Notes under the pieces: model-generated | Seen by the model: the letters and a program-made list of their open reading frames with translations, nothing else | Databases searched by the model: none | Told to the model about the DNA's origin: nothing | Assembly: GCA_947476855.1 (NCBI GenBank) | Contig: CANJSR010000084.1 | Location: 1-13,386, forward strand | DNA length: 13,386 nucleotides | DNA from: Acetobacteraceae bacterium | Lineage (GTDB): Bacteria; Pseudomonadota; Alphaproteobacteria; Acetobacterales; Acetobacteraceae | Reading direction: 5' to 3' | Part shown: positions 1 through 6,949 of the stretch, one piece after another | Layout: every line of letters starts with the position of its first letter | Position numbering within the stretch: position 1 is the first letter of the stretch | Translations under genes and position numbers: made by a program

Positions 1-76
1 GAATCATGGGTGATTCAATGACTTCAAGCCCCCTGCGATAAGTGATTCAAATGACTCGCAGACCTCTCGGACGGAC
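1..76. repeat. Repeat-bearing scrap, candidate insertion-sequence end
   Basis: Two near-identical direct repeats are visible: GTGATTCAATGACT (10–23) and GTGATTCAAATGACT (42–56). GAATCA (1–6) and TGATTC (11–16) also form an inverted repeat with a 4-nt spacer. The stretch is less GC-rich than its surroundings and has no recognisable protein. It sits exactly where the following DJ-1/PfpI gene loses its homology, so it is probably the terminal region of an insertion sequence lying mostly to the left of the window. No transposase can be read here and the family is not identified. IS-end status is inference. Confidence 0.4.
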
Positions 77-79
77 ACT

Positions 80-697
80 GAGGTCTTTGCCGCCACCCCG
101 GGCGCGACCGTCCATCTGCTGTGGAAGACCAAGGACCCGGTCCAGGCCATCACCGGCATGAAGATCGTCCCTGACACGACGCTTGCCGAGTGCCCGCAGC
201 TCGACGTCATCTGCGTCCCCGGCGGGTCCGGGGTCGCCGCGGTGATGGAGGATCCGGAGGTGCTGGATTTCCTCCGCCGCCAGGCCGCCGGCGCGCGCTA
301 CATCACCTCCGTCTGCACCGGCGCCCTGGTGCTGGGCGCGGCCGGGCTGCTGAAGGGCAAGCACGCCACGACGCATTGGGGCTCGCATGACTTCCTGGCG
401 GCGCTGGGCGCGATCCCGACCAAGGGGCGCGTCGTGCGCGACGGCAACATCTTCACCGGCGGCGGCGTGACCGCGGGGATCGATTTCGCCCTAACGCTGG
501 TGGGCGAGATGTGCGGGCCGACCGTCGCGCAGTCGATCCAGCTCCAGATCGAATACGCCCCCGCGCCGCCGTTCGAGTCGGGATCGCCCGACACCGCCCC
601 CGAACAGGTGCTCGCCATGGCGCGCAAGCATCTGTCCGGGATGCGGACCGAGCGGGAAGCACTGATGGGTCGCGTGGCGGAGCGGCTGAACGCCTGA
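80..697 (+). pseudogene. 5'-truncated DJ-1/PfpI family protein (isonitrile hydratase-like)
   Basis: Recognisable DJ-1/PfpI coding sequence begins at EVFAATPGA (codon at 80) and runs to a TGA at 695–697. The first in-frame ATG is at 158, giving 179 residues, whereas family members of this type are usually about 220–230. The nucleophile-elbow motif SVCTGALVLG is present, with the catalytic-type Cys at residue 53 counted from that ATG. THWGSHDF and the GGGVTAGIDFAL segment are also there. Missing is the first beta strand with the conserved acidic residue (FDG.TQLD.TGPY in relatives). Upstream in this frame there is a stop at 11–13 and unrelated sequence up to about 79. The family includes isonitrile hydratase (isonitrile to N-substituted formamide) and transcriptional relatives; the substrate here is unknown. 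Probably inactivated, although the remainder is open and could still be translated from 158. Confidence 0.62.
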
Positions 698-715
698 CGC
701 CGCCCCGGCGTCAGG
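693..715. terminator. Perfect hairpin over the DJ-1 stop codon, bidirectional terminator candidate
   Basis: CCTGACGCC (693–701) and GGCGTCAGG (707–715) form a perfect 9-bp stem with a GCCCC loop. The stem contains the TGA of the DJ-1 gene (695–697). It lies between two convergent genes; the ABM stop is at 727–729. There is no T-run on either side, so it is not a classical intrinsic terminator. It could act as a 3'-end stabiliser or a weak bidirectional terminator. Confidence 0.45.
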
Positions 716-726
716 ATGTGCCCGGC

Positions 727-1095
727 TCAGGCGACGCAGATGCCGGGCACCGCGACCTTGCGGAACAGATGCGGGGTCGCGACCGAGGATGACGGATAGG
801 CGGACAGCTTCCCCTGGAACGTGGGATGCGTGAACGCCGCCCGGAAATCAGCGGTCGATTGCCAGACGGCATAGTTCAGATAGGTCGGGCTGTCGCCGAT
901 CGCGCGGTGCAACTGCGTTGAGATGAACCCGGGCTGGGCCTTCATGAAGGCCGCGTCGTCCTCCCAGACCTGCAGGAACGTCGCCTCATCTTCCTTGTCC
1001 AGCGTGAAGATGTTGATCAGCACGACGGGCGATTCCTCAAGGGCGATCTGCCGCTGGATCGGAAATTTCGGGTCCATGGAACGAAGGAGGGTCAT
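727..1095 (-). CDS. Antibiotic biosynthesis monooxygenase (ABM) family protein
   Basis: This 122-residue protein has the one-domain alpha+beta-barrel ABM pattern. VVLINIFTLD forms the first strand, then comes a helix with FLQVWEDDAAFMKAQPGF, then QLHRAI and the aromatic-rich YLNYAVWQSTADFRAAF. The family contains cofactor-less monooxygenases acting on quinols or polyketides, haem-degrading relatives and many proteins of unknown role; no specific substrate can be assigned. The ATG at 1095 is supported by GGAG six bases upstream on the minus strand. It is divergent from a MarR regulator with a 62-bp shared gap, so control by that regulator is likely (inference). It converges on the truncated DJ-1 gene. 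No signal peptide or membrane segment is seen, so it should be cytoplasmic. Confidence 0.8.
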   Translation of the reverse strand: MTLLRSMDPKFPIQRQIALEESPVVLINIFTLDKEDEATFLQVWEDDAAFMKAQPGFISTQLHRAIGDSPTYLNYAVWQSTADFRAAFTHPTFQGKLSAYPSSSVATPHLFRKVAVPGICVA

Positions 1096-1157
1096 GGCTT
1101 GCTCCGTACGGTATTGATATATGCTTCTACGTACCGATACGACACTATGGTGTCAAT
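1096..1157. promoter_or_regulatory. Divergent ABM/marR control region with operator-like palindromes
   Basis: The 62-bp gap holds GACACTATGGTGTC (1141–1154), palindromic at 12 of 14 positions and directly before the MarR ATG. It also holds CCGTACGG (1104–1111, perfect) and TACGTA (1128–1133), plus a CGGTA/TACCG inverted pair (1109–1113/1132–1136). On the minus strand a perfect TTGACA (-35 consensus) at 1156–1151 overlaps the large palindrome, with a poor -10 candidate (TACGTA) 17 nt on. On the plus strand TTGATA (1114–1119) with GATACG 16 nt later is a weak promoter candidate. MarR proteins commonly bind such palindromes between divergent genes, so autoregulation and control of ABM is a reasonable inference. 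Confidence 0.5.
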
Positions 1158-1646
1158 ATGGGAAGCTATAGACCAATGACGGAACCATCCCGGACGCCGG
1201 CCGGCGCCGCCCTGACCGACCTGGTGCTGGACCTGTTCAGGCTCAACAATCGCATGCTGACGGCGGGCGACAGGCTGGTGGCGGGCCTGAGGCTGACCAG
1301 CGCGCGGTGGCAGGTGTTGGGGAGCATCCTGGCCGTCGATCGGCCGCAGCCGGTGGCTTGGCTGGCGCGGGACATGGGCGCCAACCGTCAGAATGTACAG
1401 AGGATCGTGAACGACCTGGCGCGGGAAGGGCTGGTGGCGTTCCAGACCAATCCGCATCATCGCCGGGCGCAGTTGGTTCTGCTGACGGACAAGGGACGCC
1501 AAGCCTTTGACGCCGCGATGGGCCTGCAGGCGGCGTGGATCAACGCGCTATCGGAAGGGTTGGAGACCGCTGACCTGACGACGACCCATCGGGTTATCCT
1601 GGCGCTCCGTCGGAAGTTCGAACAGGACGGCGATGGCGAGGCGTAA
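1158..1646 (+). CDS. MarR family winged-helix transcriptional regulator
   Basis: The protein is 162 residues, the usual MarR length. An N-terminal dimerisation helix (LTDLVLDLFRLNNRM) is followed by the winged helix-turn-helix: LTSARWQVLGSI, the PVAWLARDMGANRQNVQRIV recognition helix region, and the wing with NPHHRRAQLVLLTDKG. A C-terminal helix follows. MarR proteins bind DNA as dimers and release it on binding phenolic or other ligands or on cysteine oxidation; this protein has no cysteine, so ligand sensing is more likely. The start at 1158 has no clear Shine-Dalgarno sequence. An alternative ATG at 1176 (MTEPSRT) is equally possible and would put the palindrome at 1141–1154 fully in the leader. 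Its likely targets are itself and the divergent ABM gene. The downstream MFS gene is convergent. Confidence 0.9.
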   Translation: MGSYRPMTEPSRTPAGAALTDLVLDLFRLNNRMLTAGDRLVAGLRLTSARWQVLGSILAVDRPQPVAWLARDMGANRQNVQRIVNDLAREGLVAFQTNPHHRRAQLVLLTDKGRQAFDAAMGLQAAWINALSEGLETADLTTTHRVILALRRKFEQDGDGEA

Positions 1647-1789
1647 GCCGACCTGGTGTGGGCCAGGGCCGACCATCCCAATGGGGTCAACCCAGGGGGA
1701 TTACCTCGGATCGGGACACCGACGCCGTAAAGGCGCAGCCGCTACACGAAACCTTCCTGAATGCCATTCGCCGGAGGGGGCGGTCGGTG

Positions 1790-3067
1790 TTACTTCAACC
1801 GGTCATCCGGCACGACCAGCCAGACCCAGATCAGGTTGGCGGTCAGCATCGCGGCGGTCAGGGCGAAGACCCAGTTGATCCCGAAGCTCGCGGCGACGAC
1901 GCCGCCGGTCAGCGGGCCGGTCGTGTTACCGATGAAATAGGCCGAGGACAGCAGCCCATAGGTCGTGCCGCGCTGCGCCGGATCGGTCAGCTTGCCGATC
2001 AGCGCGTTGGCCGCCGGCAGCACCCCGCCCACGAACAGCCCCAGCCCGAAGCGTTCGGCGACGAAGGCCGGGTACCCCAGCGGCAGGGCCTGCGGCGCGG
2101 TGAACAGGGCGGCCCCCGCCAGGCAGATCAGCAGCGTGGTGCGGTAGCCTATCCGGTCGCTGCGCCGACCCAGGTATGGCACCGCCAGCGCGCCGGCGAT
2201 CCCGGTGACCGAGTAGGCGATCCCGCCCAATGTCGCCAGATTCGGCCTCGGACCCAGCATGTCCTGCACATGCAGGGTGATGACCGGCTGCACCGCGTGG
2301 GTCGCGAACTGTCCCATCATCAGCACGACGATCAGCGACAGCAGCGGGAGGGAGCGGGCGACGATCGCGATGCCAGCCAGCAAGGACGCCTTGGCCTTGG
2401 ATTTGTCAGGGGGCGTGAAGCGCTCGGGCACCAGGAACAGGGTCACCAGGAAGGCGCCGATGCAGAGCGTGCCGCCGAAGAAGAAGGGCAGGCGGAAGCT
2501 GCCGGTCAGGTCGGCGATCCCGCCGCCGATCACCGGCCCGATCAGTGATCCGACCAGGGTCCCCGTGCTCATCCAGCCCATCGCATAGCCCAGGCGCCGC
2601 TCGGGCACCTGGGAAGCGACCATGACGGTGGCTGCCGAGTTGAACCCTGCCAGCAGCCCCATCCCGGCGCGCAGGCCGAGCATCTGCCAGGGTCCGAGGG
2701 CGATGCCCATGAGGAAGGTGAAGATGCCGATACCGAGGGTCGATCGCAGCACCATCAGCTTGCGCCCGTGCCGGTCCGCCAGCCCGCCCCAGATCGGCGC
2801 CGCGAACACCGCCACGCATGACGTCGCCGCCGCCAGCACGCCCGCCCAGAGATTGACCGCGGCCGGCGTCGTCACGCCGAGGTCGGGCAGGAACAGCGGC
2901 ATGATCGGGGCCACGATGTTGAACGAGATACTCATGACGAACTGCACCGCGACCATTGCCCAGAGTGTGCGGCGCCAGGGGCCGTGGTCGTCGTCCTGCC
3001 CGGTGGAGTCGGCGGTTTCGGTCATCGGGGGAGCATTCGCCTCGGATTTCAGGCTGTCAAAGGGCAC
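1790..3067 (-). CDS. MFS transporter, DHA1-type drug/proton antiporter
   Basis: The product is 425 residues from a GTG at 3067. It has about 12 hydrophobic segments, the first at roughly residues 34–60, and a hydrophilic central loop at about 212–228. Loop 2–3 carries the MFS motif A, GGLADRHGRKLM (94–105). Motif-C-like GPVIGGG occurs at 177–183 and is echoed in the second half by GPLTGG (384–389), a hallmark of 12-TM exporters. It should be an inner-membrane exporter driven by proton exchange; the substrate is unknown. The start is uncertain: an ATG at 3025 (MTETADS) also fits, and neither has a clear ribosome-binding site. It converges on marR and diverges from sspB. Given a MarR and detoxification-like genes nearby, a drug or toxic-compound efflux role is plausible but not shown. 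Confidence 0.88.
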   Translation of the reverse strand: MPFDSLKSEANAPPMTETADSTGQDDDHGPWRRTLWAMVAVQFVMSISFNIVAPIMPLFLPDLGVTTPAAVNLWAGVLAAATSCVAVFAAPIWGGLADRHGRKLMVLRSTLGIGIFTFLMGIALGPWQMLGLRAGMGLLAGFNSAATVMVASQVPERRLGYAMGWMSTGTLVGSLIGPVIGGGIADLTGSFRLPFFFGGTLCIGAFLVTLFLVPERFTPPDKSKAKASLLAGIAIVARSLPLLSLIVVLMMGQFATHAVQPVITLHVQDMLGPRPNLATLGGIAYSVTGIAGALAVPYLGRRSDRIGYRTTLLICLAGAALFTAPQALPLGYPAFVAERFGLGLFVGGVLPAANALIGKLTDPAQRGTTYGLLSSAYFIGNTTGPLTGGVVAASFGINWVFALTAAMLTANLIWVWLVVPDDRLK

Positions 3068-3157
3068 CTGTTGCGCAACGATGGGGGGCCGGCCCCTTGC
3101 AATCCCGCCGCTTCTGGCCGAATTGCGTGATGTACCGACTTTGCCGCCCCGAGCGCC

Positions 3158-3211
3158 CGCGCTATGGGTTCCCGGCGCGTGGCGCGCTATGGGTATTGGC
3201 GCACATGCGCC
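3158..3211. repeat. Direct repeat and palindrome upstream of sspB
   Basis: CGCGCTATGGGT occurs twice, at 3158–3169 and 3183–3194, a 25-bp period. It is followed by GGCGCACATGCGCC (3198–3211), palindromic at 12 of 14 positions. This lies in the 175-bp gap between the divergent MFS and sspB starts, 30–85 bp before the sspB ATG. Promoter or operator function is possible, but no convincing -35/-10 pair could be fitted. Confidence 0.35.
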
Positions 3212-3242
3212 AGAAGCTGACGCATCTCACGAGGGTTGCCGG

Positions 3243-3764
3243 ATGGAAGATGACAAGGAGCAGCGGCCGGATAGCCTGTTGCCCTATGACGACTGGACCG
3301 AACGCGCGCTCCGCCACGTCGTGGCGAAGGCGGTGGAGTTCGTTGTCGAGAAGGGCCTGCCGGATGGGCATCATTTCTATCTGACCTTCCGCACGGACCA
3401 CCCTGGCGTGTCGATCCCCGCTCGGCTCAAGGCGCAGTATCCCCAGGAAATGACCATCGTCCTGCAGCACCAGTTCTGGGACCTGCGGATGGACTGGGAC
3501 ACCGACATGATCTCGGTCGGGCTGTCCTTTGGCGGCGTGCCCTCGATGCTGCATGTGCCGCTGAACGCGATCGTCGCCTTCGCCGATCCGCATGTCCGCT
3601 ATGGGCTGCGCTTCCGCCCGGTAACCGAGGAGGAGGTGAAGGTCGAAGCGCCGCCGCCGCCGCCCGAGGAACCCACGGCCGATGCGTCGGAACCAGCGGA
3701 GCCCGAAAGCCCGCAGGTCGTCAGCCTCGACGCGTTCCGCCGCCGGTCCCCGCCGCGCAACTGA
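3243..3764 (+). CDS. sspB: SspB family ClpXP protease adaptor (alpha-type)
   Basis: The product is 173 residues. The folded SspB domain spans roughly residues 12–125: LLPYDDWTERALRHVV, GHHFYLTFRTDHPGVSIP, then LQHQFWDL and a beta segment SVGLSFGGVPSMLHVPLNAI. It is followed by an acidic, proline-rich linker (about 129–158, including PPPPPEEP) and a short C-terminal motif VVSLDAFRR (159–167). This is the arrangement of alphaproteobacterial SspB: a substrate-binding domain that recognises ssrA-tagged and other proteins, tethered by a flexible linker to a tail that docks on the ClpX N-domain. The start at 3243 is supported by GAGGG at 3231–3235, seven bases upstream. An in-frame opening extends far upstream but is antisense to the MFS gene. 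The fumarase gene follows 61 bp downstream on the same strand; co-transcription is possible. Confidence 0.92.
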   Translation: MEDDKEQRPDSLLPYDDWTERALRHVVAKAVEFVVEKGLPDGHHFYLTFRTDHPGVSIPARLKAQYPQEMTIVLQHQFWDLRMDWDTDMISVGLSFGGVPSMLHVPLNAIVAFADPHVRYGLRFRPVTEEEVKVEAPPPPPEEPTADASEPAEPESPQVVSLDAFRRRSPPRN

Positions 3765-3825
3765 CCCGACGCCGTTCGGCCATCCGTACTTGTTTCCGTA
3801 TCGCTCTCGTTGAAGGAGCACGCCG

Positions 3826-5484
3826 ATGAACGCCCCGATGAAGCCCCCCAGCCCGCGCCCCGCCGGTTTCCTCTATTCCCCGATGTTCCCCTTGGGGCCG
3901 GAGACGACGCCCTGGAAGAAGCTGGATATCCAAGGGGTTCGGACCGTCAATTGCGACGGGCAGACGGTGCTGCGGATCGCGCCGGATGCGCTCAGTGAGC
4001 TTGCGGTGCGGGCCTTTCATGACGTGTCGCATCTGCTGCGGCCGGGGCATCTGGCGCAGCTACGGGCGATCCTCGATGACCCGGAGGCGAGTGGGAACGA
4101 CCGGTTCGTGGCGCTGGATCTGCTGAAGAACGCCAATATCGCGGCAGGCGGCGTGCTGCCGATGTGCCAGGACACCGGCACCGCGATCGTGTTCGGCAAG
4201 AAGGGCCAGCGCGTCTGGGTCGACGGCGATGAGGAAGAGGCGCTGTCCTGGGGCGTGCATCGGACCTATACCGAAACCAACCTGCGCTATTCGCAGATGG
4301 CCGCGCTGTCGATGTTCAACGAGGTCAACACGGGCAACAACCTGCCCGTCCAGTTCGACATCATGGCGGCCCCCGGCAACCACCACGCCGATGAATTCCA
4401 TTTGATGTTCGTCGCCAAGGGCGGCGGATCGGCCAACAAAACCTTCCTTTTCCAAGAAACCCGCGCGGTGCTCTCGCCCGAGCGGCTGTTGAAGTTCCTG
4501 GAAACCAAGATGAAGACGCTGGGGACCTCGGCCTGCCCGCCGTACCATCTGGCGATCGTGATCGGTGGGACTTCCGCCGAGATGACGCTGAAGACGGTGA
4601 AGCTGGCCTCGACCCGCTGGCTCGACAGCCTGCCGACCGAGGGCAGCAAGGCCGGCCACGCCTTCCGCGACCTGGAGCTGGAAAAGCAGGTGCTGGAACT
4701 GTCCCGCAACATCGGCATCGGGGCGCAGTTCGGCGGCAAGTATTTCTGCCACGACGTCCGCGTGGTGCGACTGGCGCGCCATGGCGCGTCTCTGCCGATC
4801 GGCATCGGCGTGTCATGCAGCGCGGACCGGCAGATCCTGGCGAAGATCACGCCCGAGGGTGTGTTCCTGGAGCAGCTCGAAGCCGATCCGGCGCATTACC
4901 TCCCTGAGACAACGGATGACCATCTGCCCGACGAATCGGTGGCGATCGACCTGAACCAGCCGATGGAGCAGATCCGGAAGACGCTTTCGTCCTTCCCGGT
5001 GAAGACGCGGCTGTCGCTGACCGGCACGATGGTCGTGGCGCGCGACATCGCGCACGCGAAGCTGAAGGAGCGGCTGGACGCCGGCCTCGGCTTGCCAGAC
5101 TACATCAAGAACCACCCTGTTTATTACGCGGGCCCGGCGAAGACTCCGGTGGGCATGGCGACCGGCAGCTTCGGCCCGACCACGGCCGGCCGCATGGACA
5201 GCTATGTCGCCGAGTTCCAGGCAGCTGGCGGGTCGCTGGTGATGCTGGCGAAAGGCAACCGATCCAAGGCCGTGCGGGATGCCTGCAAGGCATATGGCGG
5301 GTTCTACCTCGGGTCCGTGGGTGGGCCGGCGGCGCGCCTGGCGCAGGACTGCATCCGTAAGGTCGAGGTGCTGGAATATCCGGAACTCGGCATGGAAGCG
5401 GTGTGGCGGATCGAGGTCGAGAACTTCCCCGCGTTCATCGTCGTCGATGACAAAGGGAATGATTTCTACGAGGGCATGGAGTAG
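3826..5484 (+). CDS. fumA: Class I fumarate hydratase (Fe-S dependent fumarase)
   Basis: The 552-residue single-chain enzyme hydrates fumarate to L-malate in the TCA cycle, in the cytoplasm, using an oxygen-sensitive [4Fe-4S] cluster. Likely cluster ligands are Cys114 ([10 protein letters not shown]), Cys237 ([10 protein letters not shown]) and Cys331 (VSCSADRQ). The last two are 94 residues apart, the same interval as in E. coli FumA. The N-terminal alpha-type region with QDTGT and the C-terminal beta-type region with GPTTAGRMD (450–458), LAKGNRS and GSVGGPAA (497–504) are both complete, so it is a fusion-type class I fumarase and not the split TtdA/B form. The ATG at 3826 has GAAGGAG at 3812–3818, a strong ribosome-binding site. 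It lies downstream of sspB. A hairpin-forming repeat starts 37 bp after the stop and may end transcription. The symbol follows E. coli usage. Confidence 0.94.
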   Translation: MNAPMKPPSPRPAGFLYSPMFPLGPETTPWKKLDIQGVRTVNCDGQTVLRIAPDALSELAVRAFHDVSHLLRPGHLAQLRAILDDPEASGNDRFVALDLLKNANIAAGGVLPMCQDTGTAIVFGKKGQRVWVDGDEEEALSWGVHRTYTETNLRYSQMAALSMFNEVNTGNNLPVQFDIMAAPGNHHADEFHLMFVAKGGGSANKTFLFQETRAVLSPERLLKFLETKMKTLGTSACPPYHLAIVIGGTSAEMTLKTVKLASTRWLDSLPTEGSKAGHAFRDLELEKQVLELSRNIGIGAQFGGKYFCHDVRVVRLARHGASLPIGIGVSCSADRQILAKITPEGVFLEQLEADPAHYLPETTDDHLPDESVAIDLNQPMEQIRKTLSSFPVKTRLSLTGTMVVARDIAHAKLKERLDAGLGLPDYIKNHPVYYAGPAKTPVGMATGSFGPTTAGRMDSYVAEFQAAGGSLVMLAKGNRSKAVRDACKAYGGFYLGSVGGPAARLAQDCIRKVEVLEYPELGMEAVWRIEVENFPAFIVVDDKGNDFYEGME

Positions 5485-5521
5485 CCGCAGAGGCGTTGGG
5501 GCGATCCCGTTTGCCCCTCAT

Positions 5522-5635
5522 CGTCATGGGCGGGCTTGACCCGGCCATCGCCCAACACTCAGTCCGTTGATCTAACGGGGCAAAGGACCACCATCGGCGT
5601 TCTTGGCGATGGGCGGGCCAAGCCCGCCCATGACG
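5522..5635. repeat. Long inverted repeat, 31-nt arms (REP-like)
   Basis: The arm at 5522–5552 (CGTCATGGGCGGGCTTG...) is the reverse complement of the arm at 5605–5635 with about three mismatches, around a 52-nt centre. The right arm is itself a perfect hairpin: ATGGGCGGGC (5609–5618), CAA, GCCCGCCCAT (5622–5631). The left arm is an imperfect version of the same hairpin. It sits between the convergent fumA and hemW genes and resembles the dispersed GGGCGGGCTTG-type intergenic palindromes of high-GC alphaproteobacteria. It may also serve as a bidirectional transcript end. Confidence 0.7.
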
Positions 5636-5796
5636 GGTGAAAGCGTCCATGCGCTCTGGGTGCCGGCCCGGTGGTCCCTCGGCCGGAATGCCGAAGCTCC
5701 ACCACCAGTCCGCCCCTGACGGGTGGAGGCGTCCGAGTGCCCAGCACGCCGGCCCGATGGACCCTCGGCCGGGATGCCGAGCTATACCACCAGCGC
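5625..5796. repeat. 86-bp imperfect tandem repeat running into the hemW 3' end
   Basis: Two adjacent units, about 5625–5709 and 5711–5796, align over their whole length. Shared landmarks are TGACGGGTG at 5631 and 5717, GCCGGCCCG near 5662 and 5748, CCCTCGGCCGG near 5676 and 5762, and ACCACCAG at 5701 and 5786. There is one single-base indel near the right end. Unit 2 contains the last codons and stop of hemW, so unit 1 carries a diverged copy of that tail. Each unit holds a small TCGGC…GCCGA hairpin. No protein is encoded in the spacer. Confidence 0.65.
5764..5781 (-). terminator. Hairpin abutting the hemW stop codon
   Basis: CTCGGC (5764–5769) and GCCGAG (5776–5781) form a 6-bp stem with a 6-nt loop, starting at the base right after the hemW stop (5782–5784) on the minus strand. 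There is no following T-run. A weaker copy is at 5678–5694 in the neighbouring repeat unit. It could mark or protect the hemW 3' end; terminator function is uncertain. Confidence 0.35.
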
Positions 5797-6930
5797 GCCC
5801 AGCAGCGCGTCCAGGCGCAGCCGGCCCTGGTCGGTGGCGCGAAACCGGTCGGGCGTGACATCCAGATACCCGGCCTCGATCGCCTGCCCCAGAATGTCCG
5901 GATCGACCGCATTGCCGATCGCCACGCCGGTACGGTGTTGGAAAAGAGCCGGATCGATGCCCTCGGTCAGGCGTAGGCCCATCAGCAGCATCTCGCGGGC
6001 GCGTTCCTGTTCGGTCAGTTCGGCTTCGTCGCGGGTGCCATGGCCTTGCCGCTCCACCCGCTCCGCCCAGGGTTCCGGCGCGCGGTGCCGGCTCGTGGCG
6101 CGCAAGGCGCCATCCAGCGTCAGCCGTCCATGTGCGCCAGGTCCGATGCCGGCATAGTCGGCGTATCGCCAATAGGTCAGGTTGTGCCGGCTTTCCCGCC
6201 CGGGGACGGCGTAGTTGGAGACCTCGTAGGCCGCCAATCCGAACCGGGCGGCTTCCTCGGCCGTGGTTTCATACAGAGCGGCGCCGAGGTCATCCTCGGG
6301 CAGGACCAGGTCGCCGCGCCGGTGCAGGGTTTCGAACTTTGTCCCCGGCTCGATCGTCAGCTGATACAGCGACAGGTGATCGGCCACGAGCGCCAGCGCG
6401 TCCCGCAGTTCCGCCCGCCATGCCGCCACGTCCTGGCCGGGGCGGGCATAGATCAGGTCGAAGGAAATCCGCGGGAACAGCGCCCGCGCCATCTCAAGCG
6501 CCGCCACCGCCTGCGGGGCGGAATGCTGCCGGCCCAGCATGCGGAGCGCGGTCTCATCGAGGCTTTGAATGCCCAGCGAGACACGGTTGACCCCGGCATC
6601 GCGGAACCCGGCGAGGCGTCCGGCCTCCACGCTGGTGGGGTTGGCTTCCAGGGTGATTTCCAGGTCGGGCGCGGGATCGAACAGGCGCATCGCGTCGGCC
6701 AGCAGCAACCCGGCGGTGTCCGGTTCCATCAGGCTGGGCGTGCCGCCGCCGAAGAAGACCGAGGTCAGGCGGCGGCGGCCGAGGCGTTCTGCCTCCCACG
6801 CCAGTTCGGCGCGGAGCGCGTCGCGGAACCGGTCCTGGGGGATGCGATCGCGGACATGGGAGTTGAAGTCGCAGTACGGGCACTTGGCGAGGCAGAACGG
6901 CCAATGGATATAGAGCGCGAGGGATTCCAT
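5782..6930 (-). CDS. hemW: Radical SAM haem chaperone HemW (formerly HemN-like)
   Basis: From ATG 6930 the protein is 382 residues, the normal HemW length. It starts YIHWPFCLAKCPYCDFNSH, giving the CX3CX2C cluster motif at Cys13, Cys17 and Cys20 for the SAM-bound [4Fe-4S] centre. Other marks are FFGGGTPSL (59–67), EANPTSVE, RVSLGIQS (116–123), SFDLIYARPGQ, and the HemW-type RHNLTYWRYADYAGIGPGAHG (starts at 248). A HemW C-terminal winged segment ends in LDALLGALVV. HemW binds haem and is thought to insert it into respiratory enzymes; it is related to, but distinct from, coproporphyrinogen dehydrogenase HemN. The frame is open a further 73 codons upstream, but that part overlaps the divergent ybaK gene and has no homology. 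No clear Shine-Dalgarno sequence is seen; a GTG at 6948 is an alternative start. Confidence 0.92.
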   Translation of the reverse strand: MESLALYIHWPFCLAKCPYCDFNSHVRDRIPQDRFRDALRAELAWEAERLGRRRLTSVFFGGGTPSLMEPDTAGLLLADAMRLFDPAPDLEITLEANPTSVEAGRLAGFRDAGVNRVSLGIQSLDETALRMLGRQHSAPQAVAALEMARALFPRISFDLIYARPGQDVAAWRAELRDALALVADHLSLYQLTIEPGTKFETLHRRGDLVLPEDDLGAALYETTAEEAARFGLAAYEVSNYAVPGRESRHNLTYWRYADYAGIGPGAHGRLTLDGALRATSRHRAPEPWAERVERQGHGTRDEAELTEQERAREMLLMGLRLTEGIDPALFQHRTGVAIGNAVDPDILGQAIEAGYLDVTPDRFRATDQGRLRLDALLGALVV

Positions 6931-6949
6931 GCCGGGAGATATGGTCACG

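Noticed and set aside
1658..2548. A 296-codon open frame on the plus strand opposite the MFS transporter
   Set aside because: It is rich in Arg/Gln/Gly/His without domain or membrane pattern, whereas the minus strand encodes a 12-segment transporter with motif A.
2622..3242. A 207-codon upstream extension of sspB
   Set aside because: The added part is antisense to the MFS gene and has no SspB similarity. The ATG at 3243 has a good ribosome-binding site and gives the normal length.
5485..5781. A CRISPR-like or small-RNA reading of the repeats between fumA and hemW
   Set aside because: There are only two adjacent units with no spacers of constant size and no cas genes. REP-like/tandem duplication explains them better.
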